A DNA stretch of 64,000 nucleotides, from the NCBI GenBank assembly GCA_024399035.1, contig JAKSID010000004.1, positions 1-64,000 on the forward strand, read 5' to 3'. The translations under genes were made by a program, and so were the position numbers. The stretch comes from Fibrobacter sp. (lineage in GTDB: Bacteria > Fibrobacterota > Fibrobacteria > Fibrobacterales > Fibrobacteraceae). The notes beneath the pieces were generated by a model. The model was given only the letters and a program-made list of their open reading frames with translations. It had not been told where the DNA came from and ran no database searches. This document shows, in pieces, positions 1 to 9,400 of this stretch (the stretch's first letter is position 1; each line of letters opens with the position of its first letter).

Positions 1-132
1 CCTAGAATCTGATGTTGGAACAAACTATTTTTGCGAAAAACCCTTGACACTACCCCTCATTACACCAGTAAAAAATGATTTTCTAGTGATATATATACTT
101 TTTTAAGGTGAAAACGAAATCGCAGAAAAAAG

Positions 133-157
133 AAAAAGGCGGATAAACCGCCTTTTT
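133..157 (-). terminator. Rho-independent terminator
   Basis: A 10-bp perfect stem (AAAAAGGCGG / CCGCCTTTTT) with a 5-nt loop lies just past the stop codon of the minus-strand gene ending at 177. The flanking A and T runs make it potentially bidirectional. Confidence 0.85.
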
Positions 158-176
158 AGGGATTAATTTGACCTGA

Positions 177-647
177 TTAGGATTCTTCTTCGTCCTCATC
201 CAGTTCCCAGATGGAACAGCCCTTTTCGGCCGCGAGTTCTGCGTCGCACTTGGGAATATCAATTTCATCTACGTACTTGCCGATAAAATCTTTCTTGCAA
301 CGGTCGATTTCATTCCAGTCGGAACGAATGACATAAACCAACAGACGAAATTCCTGGTACATGTCAGAATTCTTGTCGTTATAGAAATCTTTGTATTCTT
401 CGCTTTCGTAGGTCGGATCGGGGATGTTTTCTGGGGTAAAATCACCCTCGAGCAGGGTCTCGTAAAGACTTTCACCCACATTGAACATGATTCCGCAGTT
501 TTCGACCTCGGTTACATCAAGGAAACGGGTCTCGCCATTTTCGGCTTGGAGTTCGACCTCTGCAACCACCCATTCGGGGCCCGGACCACAAGGGCCAACG
601 TGTCCATTAATTTCGCATTTGATGTCTTTGATCAGGTATCTAGCCAT
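177..647 (-). CDS. Acidic hypothetical protein (156 aa)
   Basis: I do not recognise this soluble, strongly acidic protein. It has no signal peptide or membrane segment. It opens with a beta-rich half containing a Gly/Pro-rich loop (GPCGPGPEWV) and ends in a run of Asp and Glu. The start is well supported: GGAGG lies five bases before ATG at 647. It is a single-gene unit with its own terminator. An intergenic gap of about 135 bp separates it from the restriction-modification operon upstream, which is more A+T-rich. Function unknown. Confidence 0.75.
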   Translation of the reverse strand: MARYLIKDIKCEINGHVGPCGPGPEWVVAEVELQAENGETRFLDVTEVENCGIMFNVGESLYETLLEGDFTPENIPDPTYESEEYKDFYNDKNSDMYQEFRLLVYVIRSDWNEIDRCKKDFIGKYVDEIDIPKCDAELAAEKGCSIWELDEDEEES

Positions 648-782
648 TATAGCCTCCGATTGAATTGTTTACGGTTATAATATAGTATAGGGTAGATGTC
701 AGAAAATGGCATCGTAATGAGATTTTTAATGTATGAGTAACAAATAATCGGAAACTTTCATATCATTTGTCGATGGCATACA

Positions 783-1601
783 TCATTTAAATAGACCGGT
801 ATCGCATTCATTGATTAAATTATTTCTCAATAATCGTTCAACATATTTTTCTCTACTTTCCTCTGCCATTAAAAAAAACATTTCGAGAAGCTCATGTTGA
901 TTTTTTTCGTATCTATTAAAAAAATATTGTAAAATGGAGAGTGTTGTGAAATAAATTTTATAATATGATGTTGTTGGAAATTGACGTAATTTTTCAACAA
1001 GTGCGTAAACGTCATTTGTCCCTTTTTTGGGAAGTTTTTCAAGTACGATAAGACCACACTCAATTTTGTTTACAGTATTTCTAGAATTATATGATATAAG
1101 ATTTCCGATCAACCTTCGACAACACTCTAATGAATCGTTATTTATATCTGTTTCGACAAAGCATTCTTCTCCGTTCTCATTACTTATGTATCCGTCAAAT
1201 CGTAAGTTTTTATTTAAATTCGTATTTGCGGCAAAATCAAAAAGTGAATTTAGGTATGACATGGCGATGACGTTCGCAACATTATTTGCTTGAATCATGT
1301 CCTGCGGCATTTGAGTAGTTACGCTTATTGTCGCGTCTGCTTCAAATTCTAGATTTTGTTTTGAACATTTTTTTACGCATAATCCACAATATAGACATCC
1401 CATACGTTTTTCTTTTGGGGGAATTTTTACGTCTATATATCCCTGTTGCAGTTGCTCATTAGAAGGTTCATTTGAAATAAATTTTATGGGGCAGGTATCT
1501 CTGTCTGTACTTAGATTATTTCTAGTAATAACATCGTTTCTAGCACATGTTTTTTTATTGCATTTTTTGCACTTGATGGTGTCCAATATTTTGATATACA
1601 T
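783..1601 (-). CDS. Cysteine-rich 4Fe-4S ferredoxin-like protein at the end of an R-M operon
   Basis: The protein has about 272 residues. Near the N-terminus is a CxxCxxxxC cluster (CKKCNKKTC), followed by a ferredoxin-like CxxCxxCxxxC (CLYCGLCVKKC, about residues 70-80), so it probably binds at least one Fe-S cluster. The C-terminal 180 residues are helical and unrecognised. The start was moved from 1622 to ATG 1601. A GGAGG site lies six bases upstream, inside the last codons of the preceding restriction gene, and that gene's stop ends one base before this ATG. The tight coupling puts it in the restriction-modification operon. A Fe-S protein is unusual there; it could be a nuclease subunit, a sensor or a DNA-binding cofactor. 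Function is inferred only from motifs and context. Confidence 0.75.
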   Translation of the reverse strand: MYIKILDTIKCKKCNKKTCARNDVITRNNLSTDRDTCPIKFISNEPSNEQLQQGYIDVKIPPKEKRMGCLYCGLCVKKCSKQNLEFEADATISVTTQMPQDMIQANNVANVIAMSYLNSLFDFAANTNLNKNLRFDGYISNENGEECFVETDINNDSLECCRRLIGNLISYNSRNTVNKIECGLIVLEKLPKKGTNDVYALVEKLRQFPTTSYYKIYFTTLSILQYFFNRYEKNQHELLEMFFLMAEESREKYVERLLRNNLINECDTGLFK

Positions 1602-1602
1602 G

Positions 1603-3270
1603 TCAGGCCTCCGCAAAACCATGAGATTTTAGCAGTGTATTTAGATCAACGTTTCTTTTTTCCCATATGACATTTACTGCCATTTTAACGAGAGTTTGTA
1701 CATCCAGTGCAATCAGATTGATATGAACTTCTTGGAAACATGAATCGATAAAATCTTTCAATTCTGTGATGTTTGTTGGCGCGGTGTATCCTACTATCAA
1801 GGAAGCGTATTCTAAATCATCTTTTGTTTTGAAGGTTAGTATTTTGTTCTCAACAGCCTGTCGAAATCCTTTTAAATTATATGTTGGAGTTTCTGTATAG
1901 GATTTTATCTCTACGGGAATATCATGTCCATTATATTCACACAATGCGTCGATTCGTCCAACCTCGCCTTTGCATGTTAAACCGATAATTTTGAGCAAGG
2001 ATTGAACGAACGGATAAAAACGAGATTTTGAGTATTTCTTACAAACATCAATGAAATTGTTTTCTAAAACTTCACGTTTTGTTCCCTTATTTTTAGCCTC
2101 AATAATCTGCTCGATTAAATTGTCTTTTGTAATATGGTTCTTTATGTAAGACGCAAAATCACTCGGCCTTGTATAAACAGGCTTTAAACGGAGTATTTGA
2201 GATGAAACTTGGCTGTTGATGGTGTGTTCTTTCTTTTTTAATGCTTCGGGGGCCTCTCTAATATCTTTTCCTAGAAACCAATTGGCGTTGGTTTCGGGTA
2301 TTAGCTGAAATGGAGAAAAAATATCTTTGTTATTTGTTGCTGCGGTGTCGAAGCCTCCAGCAGACAGTATGTTGTTGTACCCTAAACAACAGATGCTCTT
2401 TTGTTTTAATATTTTTTGCTTTCTAAACTCTGCGGGAGTCCAAAAACGAAATTTCTTCCATTTTTTTTTCACAGAGTCAACAAATTTTTTCCCTTTTTCA
2501 GTACATGTATAATAATTGCTGCCGTTTATCGACAGATTTTCGTTCTCAAGGATTTCACAAACTCTCAAAATTTGATTTATGGTTCTTGTTAAATTAGAGA
2601 GATTCTGAATGGATTCTCCCTTTTGTGTTTTGGGGAGAAAAAGTTCTTTGTCTGAAACGCAGCCTTCCCCTCTTCGTTCTTTTTTCACCATGACGATGAA
2701 GTCGTCGATTTGCTCGATTGAACATGCTGTTATTAACGGCATTTCCTGTACGCTAATCATGTAATCTAAAGATGCTAGCGCATAACAAATTTCATAGCCT
2801 AAAAAACAGTTAAAGGTGGATTTGCAACTGTAATCGTAAATTTCGGACGCCGAAGTAATCCCCAAGAATGCTTCTAATAAAAGCGTGTAATCAGGAATGA
2901 TTTTGCTGTTTGTTGGAAATACTGTATTCAAAACATTCAATCCAAAATCGGTAATTGAATACAGTTCGGAATCATAATCCGTTGCGACCAATCCTAACAC
3001 CCTTAAAATTTGCATTCTCTGCTTTGCGTTTTGCAAAACAGAGTTGTTTCCTTCTTCTATAGATTCGTCATTTACCAATTTGATAATGTCATCACCCATT
3101 TTTCCTGCGCTTGTGACGATATTACCTCTTATGGCAATTTCTGCAATAGCTCTTTTTGAAAAATAGCCGTGCTTGTCTGCAAAGCCTTGCGAAATCGCCA
3201 TATTATTTAGAAGCTGCAAATTTTGCAATATGCTTCCTTGATTCGGTAATTTTAAATAACCATTGCTCAT
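1603..3270 (-). CDS. Probable restriction endonuclease subunit (PD-(D/E)XK-like)
   Basis: This is a 555-residue protein. Its first 200 residues look like repeated winged-helix DNA-binding modules. At about residues 435-465 there is a PD-(D/E)XK-like pattern: an aspartate in GRIDALCEYNG followed by the E-x-K of PVEIKSY. It sits immediately after two DNA methyltransferase genes, three bases from the upstream stop. This matches a restriction enzyme partner. Large size with separate recognition and nuclease parts, plus two methyltransferases, suggests a type IIS-like enzyme with an asymmetric target. The recognition sequence cannot be read from the sequence. Codon use is A+T-rich compared with the right part of the window. 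Confidence 0.7.
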   Translation of the reverse strand: MSNGYLKLPNQGSILQNLQLLNNMAISQGFADKHGYFSKRAIAEIAIRGNIVTSAGKMGDDIIKLVNDESIEEGNNSVLQNAKQRMQILRVLGLVATDYDSELYSITDFGLNVLNTVFPTNSKIIPDYTLLLEAFLGITSASEIYDYSCKSTFNCFLGYEICYALASLDYMISVQEMPLITACSIEQIDDFIVMVKKERRGEGCVSDKELFLPKTQKGESIQNLSNLTRTINQILRVCEILENENLSINGSNYYTCTEKGKKFVDSVKKKWKKFRFWTPAEFRKQKILKQKSICCLGYNNILSAGGFDTAATNNKDIFSPFQLIPETNANWFLGKDIREAPEALKKKEHTINSQVSSQILRLKPVYTRPSDFASYIKNHITKDNLIEQIIEAKNKGTKREVLENNFIDVCKKYSKSRFYPFVQSLLKIIGLTCKGEVGRIDALCEYNGHDIPVEIKSYTETPTYNLKGFRQAVENKILTFKTKDDLEYASLIVGYTAPTNITELKDFIDSCFQEVHINLIALDVQTLVKMAVNVIWEKRNVDLNTLLKSHGFAEA

Positions 3271-3273
3271 ATG

Positions 3274-4101
3274 CTATTCTACATCTATCTTTGTGATTCG
3301 GTTACTTGCAACGTCACACCATCTCTTTTCCAGCTCAATGCCAGTCCATTTGATTTTATGACCTTTTCGATTCAGCTTTTCACAGCAAACGCCGAGTGTT
3401 CCGGATCCATGAAAGGGATCTAAGACTGATCCTGAATATACGCCATCAATCATTGGACAAAAAGCTTTCAAAATCTCGGTTATCAAAGATTCTGGTTTTT
3501 GCGTTGGGTGGTCCGTTCGTTCGTTAGCAAAACATTTCCCTGCTAACGTAGGGAATTGCCAGATGTCTCCGCGCATAGCTCCCTTTGCGTTAGGTTCCCA
3601 GATTTTTTTTACACCCTGGGCAGTTTTGTATTTAATAGGTTTCTTTAGACGTTCGACGCTTTTGTATGGAATTCTAACCTCATCTACATTATAGGTCCAT
3701 TTCTTTTCATTATTTGAAAACCACAAAAAGGGCTCGTATTGCGTTGCAGGTTCTTTTTTGGATCTAGAAAAGCCGTTTTCATAATGCCAGATATTCATTC
3801 GTCTGTAAAATAAGCCGGCATTTATCATTGCAATTTGGGCATAACATATGTAATCATGAATCCCGAACCAAATAATACTTCCTTCTTTTGTCAAAAGTTT
3901 CTTTAGTTTTGCGATTCTGCTGTTTGTTGTTGCCACAAAATCATCTAGTGATAAATCGTCGCTTTTGTTGCCAAAATCTTTTTTTAAGTTATACGGAGGA
4001 TCTGTTAATATCAAATCATACTGATAACCTTCTGCAATGAGTTTATCTAGCAAAGAGTCGGAATCTCCGCATACAACACCGTAGAATTTTTCTTGTTTCA
4101 A
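3274..4101 (-). CDS. DNA adenine/cytosine-N4 methyltransferase, beta-class order
   Basis: This 275-residue amino-methyltransferase carries the catalytic DPPYNL (motif IV) at about residue 33. The AdoMet-binding motif I (VLDPFHGSGTLG) is near the C-terminus at about residue 228. The IV-before-I order is that of beta-class m6A/m4C enzymes. Translation probably begins at TTG 4101, preceded by AAGGA at eight bases. It is the second gene after the controller and is followed closely by the endonuclease-like gene. It probably protects one strand of the asymmetric target while the neighbouring methyltransferase protects the other. Confidence 0.9.
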   Translation of the reverse strand: MKQEKFYGVVCGDSDSLLDKLIAEGYQYDLILTDPPYNLKKDFGNKSDDLSLDDFVATTNSRIAKLKKLLTKEGSIIWFGIHDYICYAQIAMINAGLFYRRMNIWHYENGFSRSKKEPATQYEPFLWFSNNEKKWTYNVDEVRIPYKSVERLKKPIKYKTAQGVKKIWEPNAKGAMRGDIWQFPTLAGKCFANERTDHPTQKPESLITEILKAFCPMIDGVYSGSVLDPFHGSGTLGVCCEKLNRKGHKIKWTGIELEKRWCDVASNRITKIDVE

Positions 4102-4102
4102 T

Positions 4103-5128
4103 TTACTTTTCCTTTTTGAATATCAAAATAAATTGATGATGGATGTTTTCCACATATGCAAAGGGGTAGCCGTATGGCAGGAGTGATTTGTGATTTTGCA
4201 AAAGAATCTTCACACCCTGGAGACTCAAAGTTCCGCCGCCTGGAATCTTGGCGTGGTTGAGTGTTTGTATTAGATCGCTATGGAAGCTGAGGAAGTTTGA
4301 CTTATCTCTAAAATCAGACACTACCAAAGCCATGTATTTGGTAGGACGAATGATTCTTGCACATTGCAGAAAGATATCGTTTGTAAGAATGTTTAAAAAA
4401 TCAGTGTAGCAAGCTACATTGCCTAAATCGTTTTTATCATTTGAATATTGAGTATCAAGATTCTTTGCTACTCGTTCTTTTTTGACTTTTTGATCTTGCT
4501 TATGTAAAATACCCCAGTATGGAGGAGAGGTTACCATAAAATCAAAACTATTTGTATCGAGTTTCTTCAACTCAACACAAGAGTTGCCGTTTATAAAAGT
4601 GTGTTTTTTACTGGTTCCTTTGCCAACTTCTTTTTCAAGACGATCTTTTGAGAGCTTGTAATACTTCGGGGAGAGCTCAATACTCGTGCAGATTCGTCCG
4701 TCAATTTCGCAAGCTTTTGCCGTCGAACCGACACCTCCAAAGGGATCTAGAACTTTCATTCCCTTTTTTGTAAAGAATCGTACAAGGTGCCCTATATCTT
4801 GAAAAGAGTAGGGCGCAGGATGCTGCTTTTCGATTTGAGCGTCTGGACTGTCTGCTCCTAAGCCTTTTTGATAAAGAAAGCTTTTTGTTTCTGGCAGCCA
4901 GTCTTTCCCGGAAAGATCATTAAGGGTATTTCGCTTGTCAACAACACCATCTTTTAGTTGTTTGTATTCTGGTGTCAACATGAACTTTTTTAGCTCATTC
5001 GCCTTGATGAATTTTTTTCCTTTCTCGTTTTCGTACAGTCGAAGTACTCCTGAAGAAAGTAATTTATCAAATGTATGGCGAGATAATTCGCTAATTTCCA
5101 TGGCTTTGTTTTTCGTTAGCTTTTCCAC
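4103..5128 (-). CDS. DNA methyltransferase with TSPPYW motif
   Basis: The protein has 341 residues. After a helix-rich N-terminus of about 100 residues come motif I (VLDPFGGVGSTAKAC) and then the catalytic TSPPYWG, a form common in N4-cytosine methyltransferases. The motif order (I before IV) is opposite to that of the adjacent methyltransferase, so the two are not recent duplicates. I chose the GTG at 5128 rather than the longer frame from 5191. AAAAGGA precedes it by about nine bases, and this start avoids overlap with the upstream regulator. The RBS overlaps that regulator's stop, implying coupling. Confidence 0.85.
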   Translation of the reverse strand: MEKLTKNKAMEISELSRHTFDKLLSSGVLRLYENEKGKKFIKANELKKFMLTPEYKQLKDGVVDKRNTLNDLSGKDWLPETKSFLYQKGLGADSPDAQIEKQHPAPYSFQDIGHLVRFFTKKGMKVLDPFGGVGSTAKACEIDGRICTSIELSPKYYKLSKDRLEKEVGKGTSKKHTFINGNSCVELKKLDTNSFDFMVTSPPYWGILHKQDQKVKKERVAKNLDTQYSNDKNDLGNVACYTDFLNILTNDIFLQCARIIRPTKYMALVVSDFRDKSNFLSFHSDLIQTLNHAKIPGGGTLSLQGVKILLQNHKSLLPYGYPFAYVENIHHQFILIFKKEK

Positions 5129-5144
5129 AATTGTAAATCCTTTT

Positions 5145-5369
5145 CTAAATGAAATCACGAGAATTATCGCTCTTTCGCATTTGAACAACATCTCCTATAT
5201 CACAATTAAGGGCTTCGCATATCTTGTAAATACTTTCCATAGATATAGGACGATTTTTGCTCATTTTTGCAAGTACATTGCCTGTAATACCGGCTCTATG
5301 AATTAGGTCAGTTTTCTTCCAACCTTCGTCGATAAGTTTTTTCCACAATCTGTTGTAACTGATTTCCAT
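5145..5369 (-). CDS. XRE/Cro-type regulator, likely R-M controller protein
   Basis: This 74-residue helix-turn-helix protein is almost entirely a Cro/C1-type domain (helix pair around TDLIHRAGITGNVLAKMSK, then ISMESIYKICEALNCDIGD). It is the first gene of the minus-strand restriction-modification operon. This is the usual place of a controller (C) protein that delays endonuclease expression. An ATAACG ATAACG direct repeat about 20 bp upstream of its start (around 5379-5390) is a candidate binding site. Confidence 0.85.
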   Translation of the reverse strand: MEISYNRLWKKLIDEGWKKTDLIHRAGITGNVLAKMSKNRPISMESIYKICEALNCDIGDVVQMRKSDNSRDFI

Positions 5370-5774
5370 AATTTAACAATATAACGATAACGTGAATAAA
5401 TATAATTAAAAATACAAATTTAATGATTGTTTCAAGAAATTACAAGTGCAAATTAATGGTAAATCATTCGATTATTTGGGGTTTTGGATAAAGATGGTTA
5501 AAAGATGGAAAGGGACTTTCTCACCAATTTTTCCTCGGTTTTAATATCCGCAGAGTATTCAGTCTATCGGGTGAATGTTTTTTTCAGTCTCTTGGCTACT
5601 TCATGTTTGTGGCGCTTTTGTTCGCCACTTACCATATGACAGTAGAAACAGTGTATGGCCAAATGGAAACTGATTGCTAGCGATGGATTTTATGAGAGTC
5701 TTTTTTTTCTTGTTGGTACATTATTGAAAAAAAGTTATTTTTCAATAAAACCGTCATTTTATAGGTATTGAATC
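5370..5774. other. Intergenic region with divergent promoters and an inverted repeat
   Basis: This A+T-rich 405-bp gap lies between the divergent R-M operon and the 882-residue gene. I see no ORF with an RBS. It holds the tandem ATAACG repeat near 5379-5390. Just before the plus-strand gene is a perfect 11-bp inverted repeat, TTATTGAAAAA / TTTTTCAATAA, at 5721-5748. Confidence 0.6.
5721..5748. promoter_or_regulatory. 11-bp perfect inverted repeat upstream of the 882-aa gene
   Basis: TTATTGAAAAA and TTTTTCAATAA are separated by six bases, 27 bp before the start codon at 5775. It could be an operator or an mRNA leader hairpin. The trailing bases are too A-rich for a typical plus-strand terminator. 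Confidence 0.55.
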
Positions 5775-8423
5775 ATGGCTCGCAACATTGACGAATACTA
5801 CAACAAAGTTTTAGACGTTTTAATCAATTCTTTGGATAAAGACAAGGTGCCTACGGACTGGTTCAAAAAGGTAATTGTTCCTAAGGTCCTTTCTGCATCC
5901 TATGTTACCGCAATCCATAAATTGACTGCTTCTGTGAGTGGCAAGACATTGATCCCGGACATGGGATTTGGCGAGTTATACTTCGCAACCAATGATGACG
6001 ATATTGTAGATGCATACTTTATTGATGAATGGCTTAAGTATTCTTCGATTCACGAGAACTTGGTTGTTTCTTTTTATGAATCAAAGTTGTCGTCAAGGTC
6101 ATATGATGGATTAGATAAGTTCAATAGCAGAGATGTTCGCGCAGAGTCGTTTAGTGATGCATCAATCGAACAAAAATATGATAAGATTCTTCTTTACGTA
6201 AAGCTTAATTCGCTCGAAGATCAAATTGCATATATTGACAAATGCTTAGACCTACTTGAAGAAAATGGCATGTTTGTCGTGATTACATCGCTGTTGATTC
6301 TTCAAGATGCTTCTGCTTCGGTACTGAGAAAAAAAATATTACAGAATTTTTCGCTTGAGTTTGTCTATCAAAATTCGAACATTGATACTCTTGGAAAGGA
6401 TTCTCTTCTCCTTATAAGAAAACGAACGCAAACTCCGGGCATTTGTTTAGAGTTTTTAAAACCTCTTGATGTTGCCTGCGATGCTTTTCTTAATAATTCT
6501 GGCGAACATTGGCTTAATGCGAAATCATTTTTTGACCGTTTTGATGTGTTTGATTTTTTTCCGCAATATCAAGAAATACGGAAAATTTGCCAGGATCCAA
6601 ATGTCACGCGTTTAGGAGATTACGCAGAGGTGATTACTGCGGATAAACTTTTTCAGCCTACTACTGAAAAAAACGACAATCCTGTGATTCTGGACATTCA
6701 TCTATTGGAAAACGGGAAGCTATACCAATGCCTTGATAACGGCTATCTTTATTCGACAGGGTGCTATCCTCAGGACATGTTTAATATTGGTGAGGAAAAC
6801 CATTGTTTTATCCAAAAAGACGATTTTATTCTTTTGCAAGTATTTAATAAAACTCGATGGGCGTTTGTTGATAAGGATGTTAAGAACATTTCAGTCGATT
6901 CCCCGACAATCATTATTCGTGCAAAAGATGAGCATAAGCGGAATCTATTGAGATTCTTCTTTGAGAATAGTTGCTGTAGAACCCTGTGTAAAGATTATTT
7001 CATCATCCAAATTGAGTATAATTTTAATGGATTCTATCCAATCAGTGAACGGAATGTTCTCAATTTTGCGATGCCTAGTGAAGAGCTGCTTACGTCTCTC
7101 ATGGAACACTCAGAAACGTCAACCAAGAAACAAATAGAAAATTTATTTGTAATGAATGGTTGGGACGTTGAAAATAATGTGTGCTTTCGAGATCTCAGAA
7201 ATACATCCATCACCAATATGCAGGAATTCATAAAATTTGAATATGACAATTTTGAAGAATGTGCCTATGTTGATTTTGTTTTGATGGAAAAAGGTAAAGT
7301 TAAGGCCTGTGTTCTTGCTGATAATGTTAATGCTGACACGATAAATGATGATGTTTTAAATGGTTGGGATAAAATCCAAAAATTGTCAAATGCAAAATTA
7401 TATCTATTTATTGACCAACAACTGTCAGAATATAAAAACCGAAAAACATACTTGCTTGATCGTATTCCTGCTCCTAAAGGATATAATGTTGCCCACGAAG
7501 CCGACAATACCTTTTTGCTGCAAGTGATGAGGGATAACTTTGAACGTTTGCATCAAAGTACCAAAAGGATTGAAGATAAACTTGATGGAATGATGAATCA
7601 AATTAACGGATGCCAAACCGTTATTTCGAAGCAATTAGAAAGCATTGAAAATAAACAGTTAGAGGCCGGTGAACTTTTTCAGAAGCAAGAAGAGCTATAT
7701 CAAAATCTTTCTGATGCTGTAATGGAAAAGGTTTCCCTAAAGGTTAATAAGCACAGCAATGATTTCGATCTTGTGCAAGATGAACTAAGAAAGAATTTCG
7801 GTGATGTTTGGAATAGGCTTGAGACTACGACTCAGACTTTCCTTGCTTCTGCCAAAATGATGTATCAGCAAACAAGTCCCTATGGTGATGATCTAGATTA
7901 TTCTGGCGTTTGCATTCCAGCAACAAAAGCTCTGGAGGTTGAGCTGGTAAAACGATTTTTGATTGGATTTAAGCAGTATTTGCAGAATAAATTTCCGCGA
8001 GACGGAATGAAATATTACGCTAACTATCCATACAATCTCAAGAAATCAAATAGAGGACAAATTGTTGTAGCTACAGAGCTGACATTAGGATCGGTTCCGT
8101 ATTTATTGTGCTACACGGATAAATATGATAATCGCAGTGATTTTGATTTGCAAAAAGATGAAAATATTCTGTATGACTACTTATCTCAATGTTTGATAAC
8201 AAAGCAGATCGGAAAAAAAGAATTGTTAGAAAACATCATTGCTATTGCAGAACATATTAAGGAAATTACGCGTAAGTACAGGAACCCTGCGGCGCATACA
8301 GGTGGACTGAAAAAGAAAACGGCTGAAGAATGTCTTAATTGTATTACTGAAATTGAGAGCGTTCTGATTAAGCTTTTAAAGTTACTTGATAAGGATCCAA
8401 TAGGATTGCCCATAAAGTCTTAA
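5775..8423 (+). CDS. Degenerate methyltransferase/HsdR-like protein with C-terminal HEPN motif
   Basis: This is an 882-residue protein of unrecognised family. Residues 1-220 follow the layout of an N6-adenine methyltransferase (HsdM type). However, motif I is eroded (DMGFGELYFA where DxxCGSG is expected) and the NPPY position reads LLYVKL, so catalysis is unlikely. Residues 270-440 resemble a target-recognition region. Residues 460-560 resemble an HsdR N-terminal fold (xxGWDVENN, YVDFVLMEKGKVKACVLAD) with the E-x-K lost. A coiled coil spans about 595-700. The C-terminal helical domain contains RNPAAH at about 837-842, a HEPN-type R-x4-H ribonuclease motif. Lying next to an R-M operon, it may be a DNA-sensing, RNA-cleaving abortive-infection protein; this is inference. 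Confidence 0.6.
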   Translation: MARNIDEYYNKVLDVLINSLDKDKVPTDWFKKVIVPKVLSASYVTAIHKLTASVSGKTLIPDMGFGELYFATNDDDIVDAYFIDEWLKYSSIHENLVVSFYESKLSSRSYDGLDKFNSRDVRAESFSDASIEQKYDKILLYVKLNSLEDQIAYIDKCLDLLEENGMFVVITSLLILQDASASVLRKKILQNFSLEFVYQNSNIDTLGKDSLLLIRKRTQTPGICLEFLKPLDVACDAFLNNSGEHWLNAKSFFDRFDVFDFFPQYQEIRKICQDPNVTRLGDYAEVITADKLFQPTTEKNDNPVILDIHLLENGKLYQCLDNGYLYSTGCYPQDMFNIGEENHCFIQKDDFILLQVFNKTRWAFVDKDVKNISVDSPTIIIRAKDEHKRNLLRFFFENSCCRTLCKDYFIIQIEYNFNGFYPISERNVLNFAMPSEELLTSLMEHSETSTKKQIENLFVMNGWDVENNVCFRDLRNTSITNMQEFIKFEYDNFEECAYVDFVLMEKGKVKACVLADNVNADTINDDVLNGWDKIQKLSNAKLYLFIDQQLSEYKNRKTYLLDRIPAPKGYNVAHEADNTFLLQVMRDNFERLHQSTKRIEDKLDGMMNQINGCQTVISKQLESIENKQLEAGELFQKQEELYQNLSDAVMEKVSLKVNKHSNDFDLVQDELRKNFGDVWNRLETTTQTFLASAKMMYQQTSPYGDDLDYSGVCIPATKALEVELVKRFLIGFKQYLQNKFPRDGMKYYANYPYNLKKSNRGQIVVATELTLGSVPYLLCYTDKYDNRSDFDLQKDENILYDYLSQCLITKQIGKKELLENIIAIAEHIKEITRKYRNPAAHTGGLKKKTAEECLNCITEIESVLIKLLKLLDKDPIGLPIKS

Positions 8424-8545
8424 ATATTTGACAAAACAGATGTTTTTTCCCGATAATATGTCAGCTGGGATTGATAATCTGGCTAAAAAGTTCGTTTTCT
8501 CCAGATTTTATATACATTAACTATTGAATTTAAAAAGGAGCTCTC

Positions 8546-9388
8546 GTGATTACCTTGGAAGTTGAAGCTAAGGATTTGGCAAAGGCCATTAAGACTCTTA
8601 AGAAGAAGGAGTCTTACCATCTTGTAATTAAGAATTTTGATGCCAAGACTGAATACAATATGAAGATCGAGGAAATGGCAAATGTGACTTCTGTTGAAGT
8701 TCATTTTGCCAATGGTATTGAAAAAATTACGGCTGATAAGCTTTTCTGTGCCCAGAAGCTGGTGTCCGTGGTGTTGCCCAACTCCGTAAAGGAAATCGAA
8801 GAACACGCTTTTGCTCATTGTTCGAATATTGAAAATGTAAAGATTCCTAAGTCTGTGGAAACTATTGGCAAGTGTGCGTTCGCCTTCTGTGAAAAGTTGA
8901 AGAAAGCCGACCTGCCTGCTGGCCTTAAGGACTATGTTGGTGACATTTTCCTTTTGTGCAGCAGCCTTAAGAAGATTGAAATTCCGGCATCTTGCAAGCC
9001 TGAGTGTTTTGGTATTCCGGGTTGTTCTAGCATCACTGAAATCAAGATTCCTTCATCCGTCAAGGAAATCGATCATGCTGGATTCTCCGATTGCCTGGGC
9101 CTGACCGAAATCAAGCTCCCCAGCAAGGTGACCATTCTCAGGGCTTATGCTTTTGAACGTTGCAAGAATCTTAAGAAACTGACTTTGCCCAAGGGCCTCA
9201 AGAAGATTTATCATCATGCCTTCTCTGATTGCGAAAGCCTTACGACTTTGAAGATTCCCGAAACTGTTGTCCGCTTAGAACATCATGCTTTCGTAAGGTG
9301 CAAGAATTTGCAGAAGTTGTACTTGCCTAAGCATCTTTCTGCAGAAGATTTGAGCATCCCGCCTAAGTGCAAGGTGATTAGCTACTAA
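8546..9388 (+). CDS. BspA-like leucine-rich repeat protein (LRR_5)
   Basis: The protein has 280 residues. After an N-terminal segment of about 55 residues it consists of roughly ten 23-residue repeats of the BspA/LRR_5 type (I-x-I-P-x-S-V-x-x-I-x-x-x-A-F-x-x-C). There is no signal peptide or anchor, so it appears cytoplasmic, unlike many surface BspA proteins. Start is GTG 8546 with AGGAG five bases upstream. A strong terminator follows, so it is monocistronic. Likely a protein-interaction scaffold; partner unknown. Confidence 0.85.
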   Translation: MITLEVEAKDLAKAIKTLKKKESYHLVIKNFDAKTEYNMKIEEMANVTSVEVHFANGIEKITADKLFCAQKLVSVVLPNSVKEIEEHAFAHCSNIENVKIPKSVETIGKCAFAFCEKLKKADLPAGLKDYVGDIFLLCSSLKKIEIPASCKPECFGIPGCSSITEIKIPSSVKEIDHAGFSDCLGLTEIKLPSKVTILRAYAFERCKNLKKLTLPKGLKKIYHHAFSDCESLTTLKIPETVVRLEHHAFVRCKNLQKLYLPKHLSAEDLSIPPKCKVISY

Positions 9389-9400
9389 ATACTGCAAAGA

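Noticed and set aside
783-1622. Longer start at 1622 for the Fe-S protein
   Set aside because: ATG 1601 has GGAGG six bases upstream and starts one base after the preceding stop; the longer version has no RBS.
5075-5191. Start of the TSPPYW methyltransferase at 5191
   Set aside because: It would overlap the controller gene by 47 bp without an RBS; GTG 5128 has AAAAGGA.
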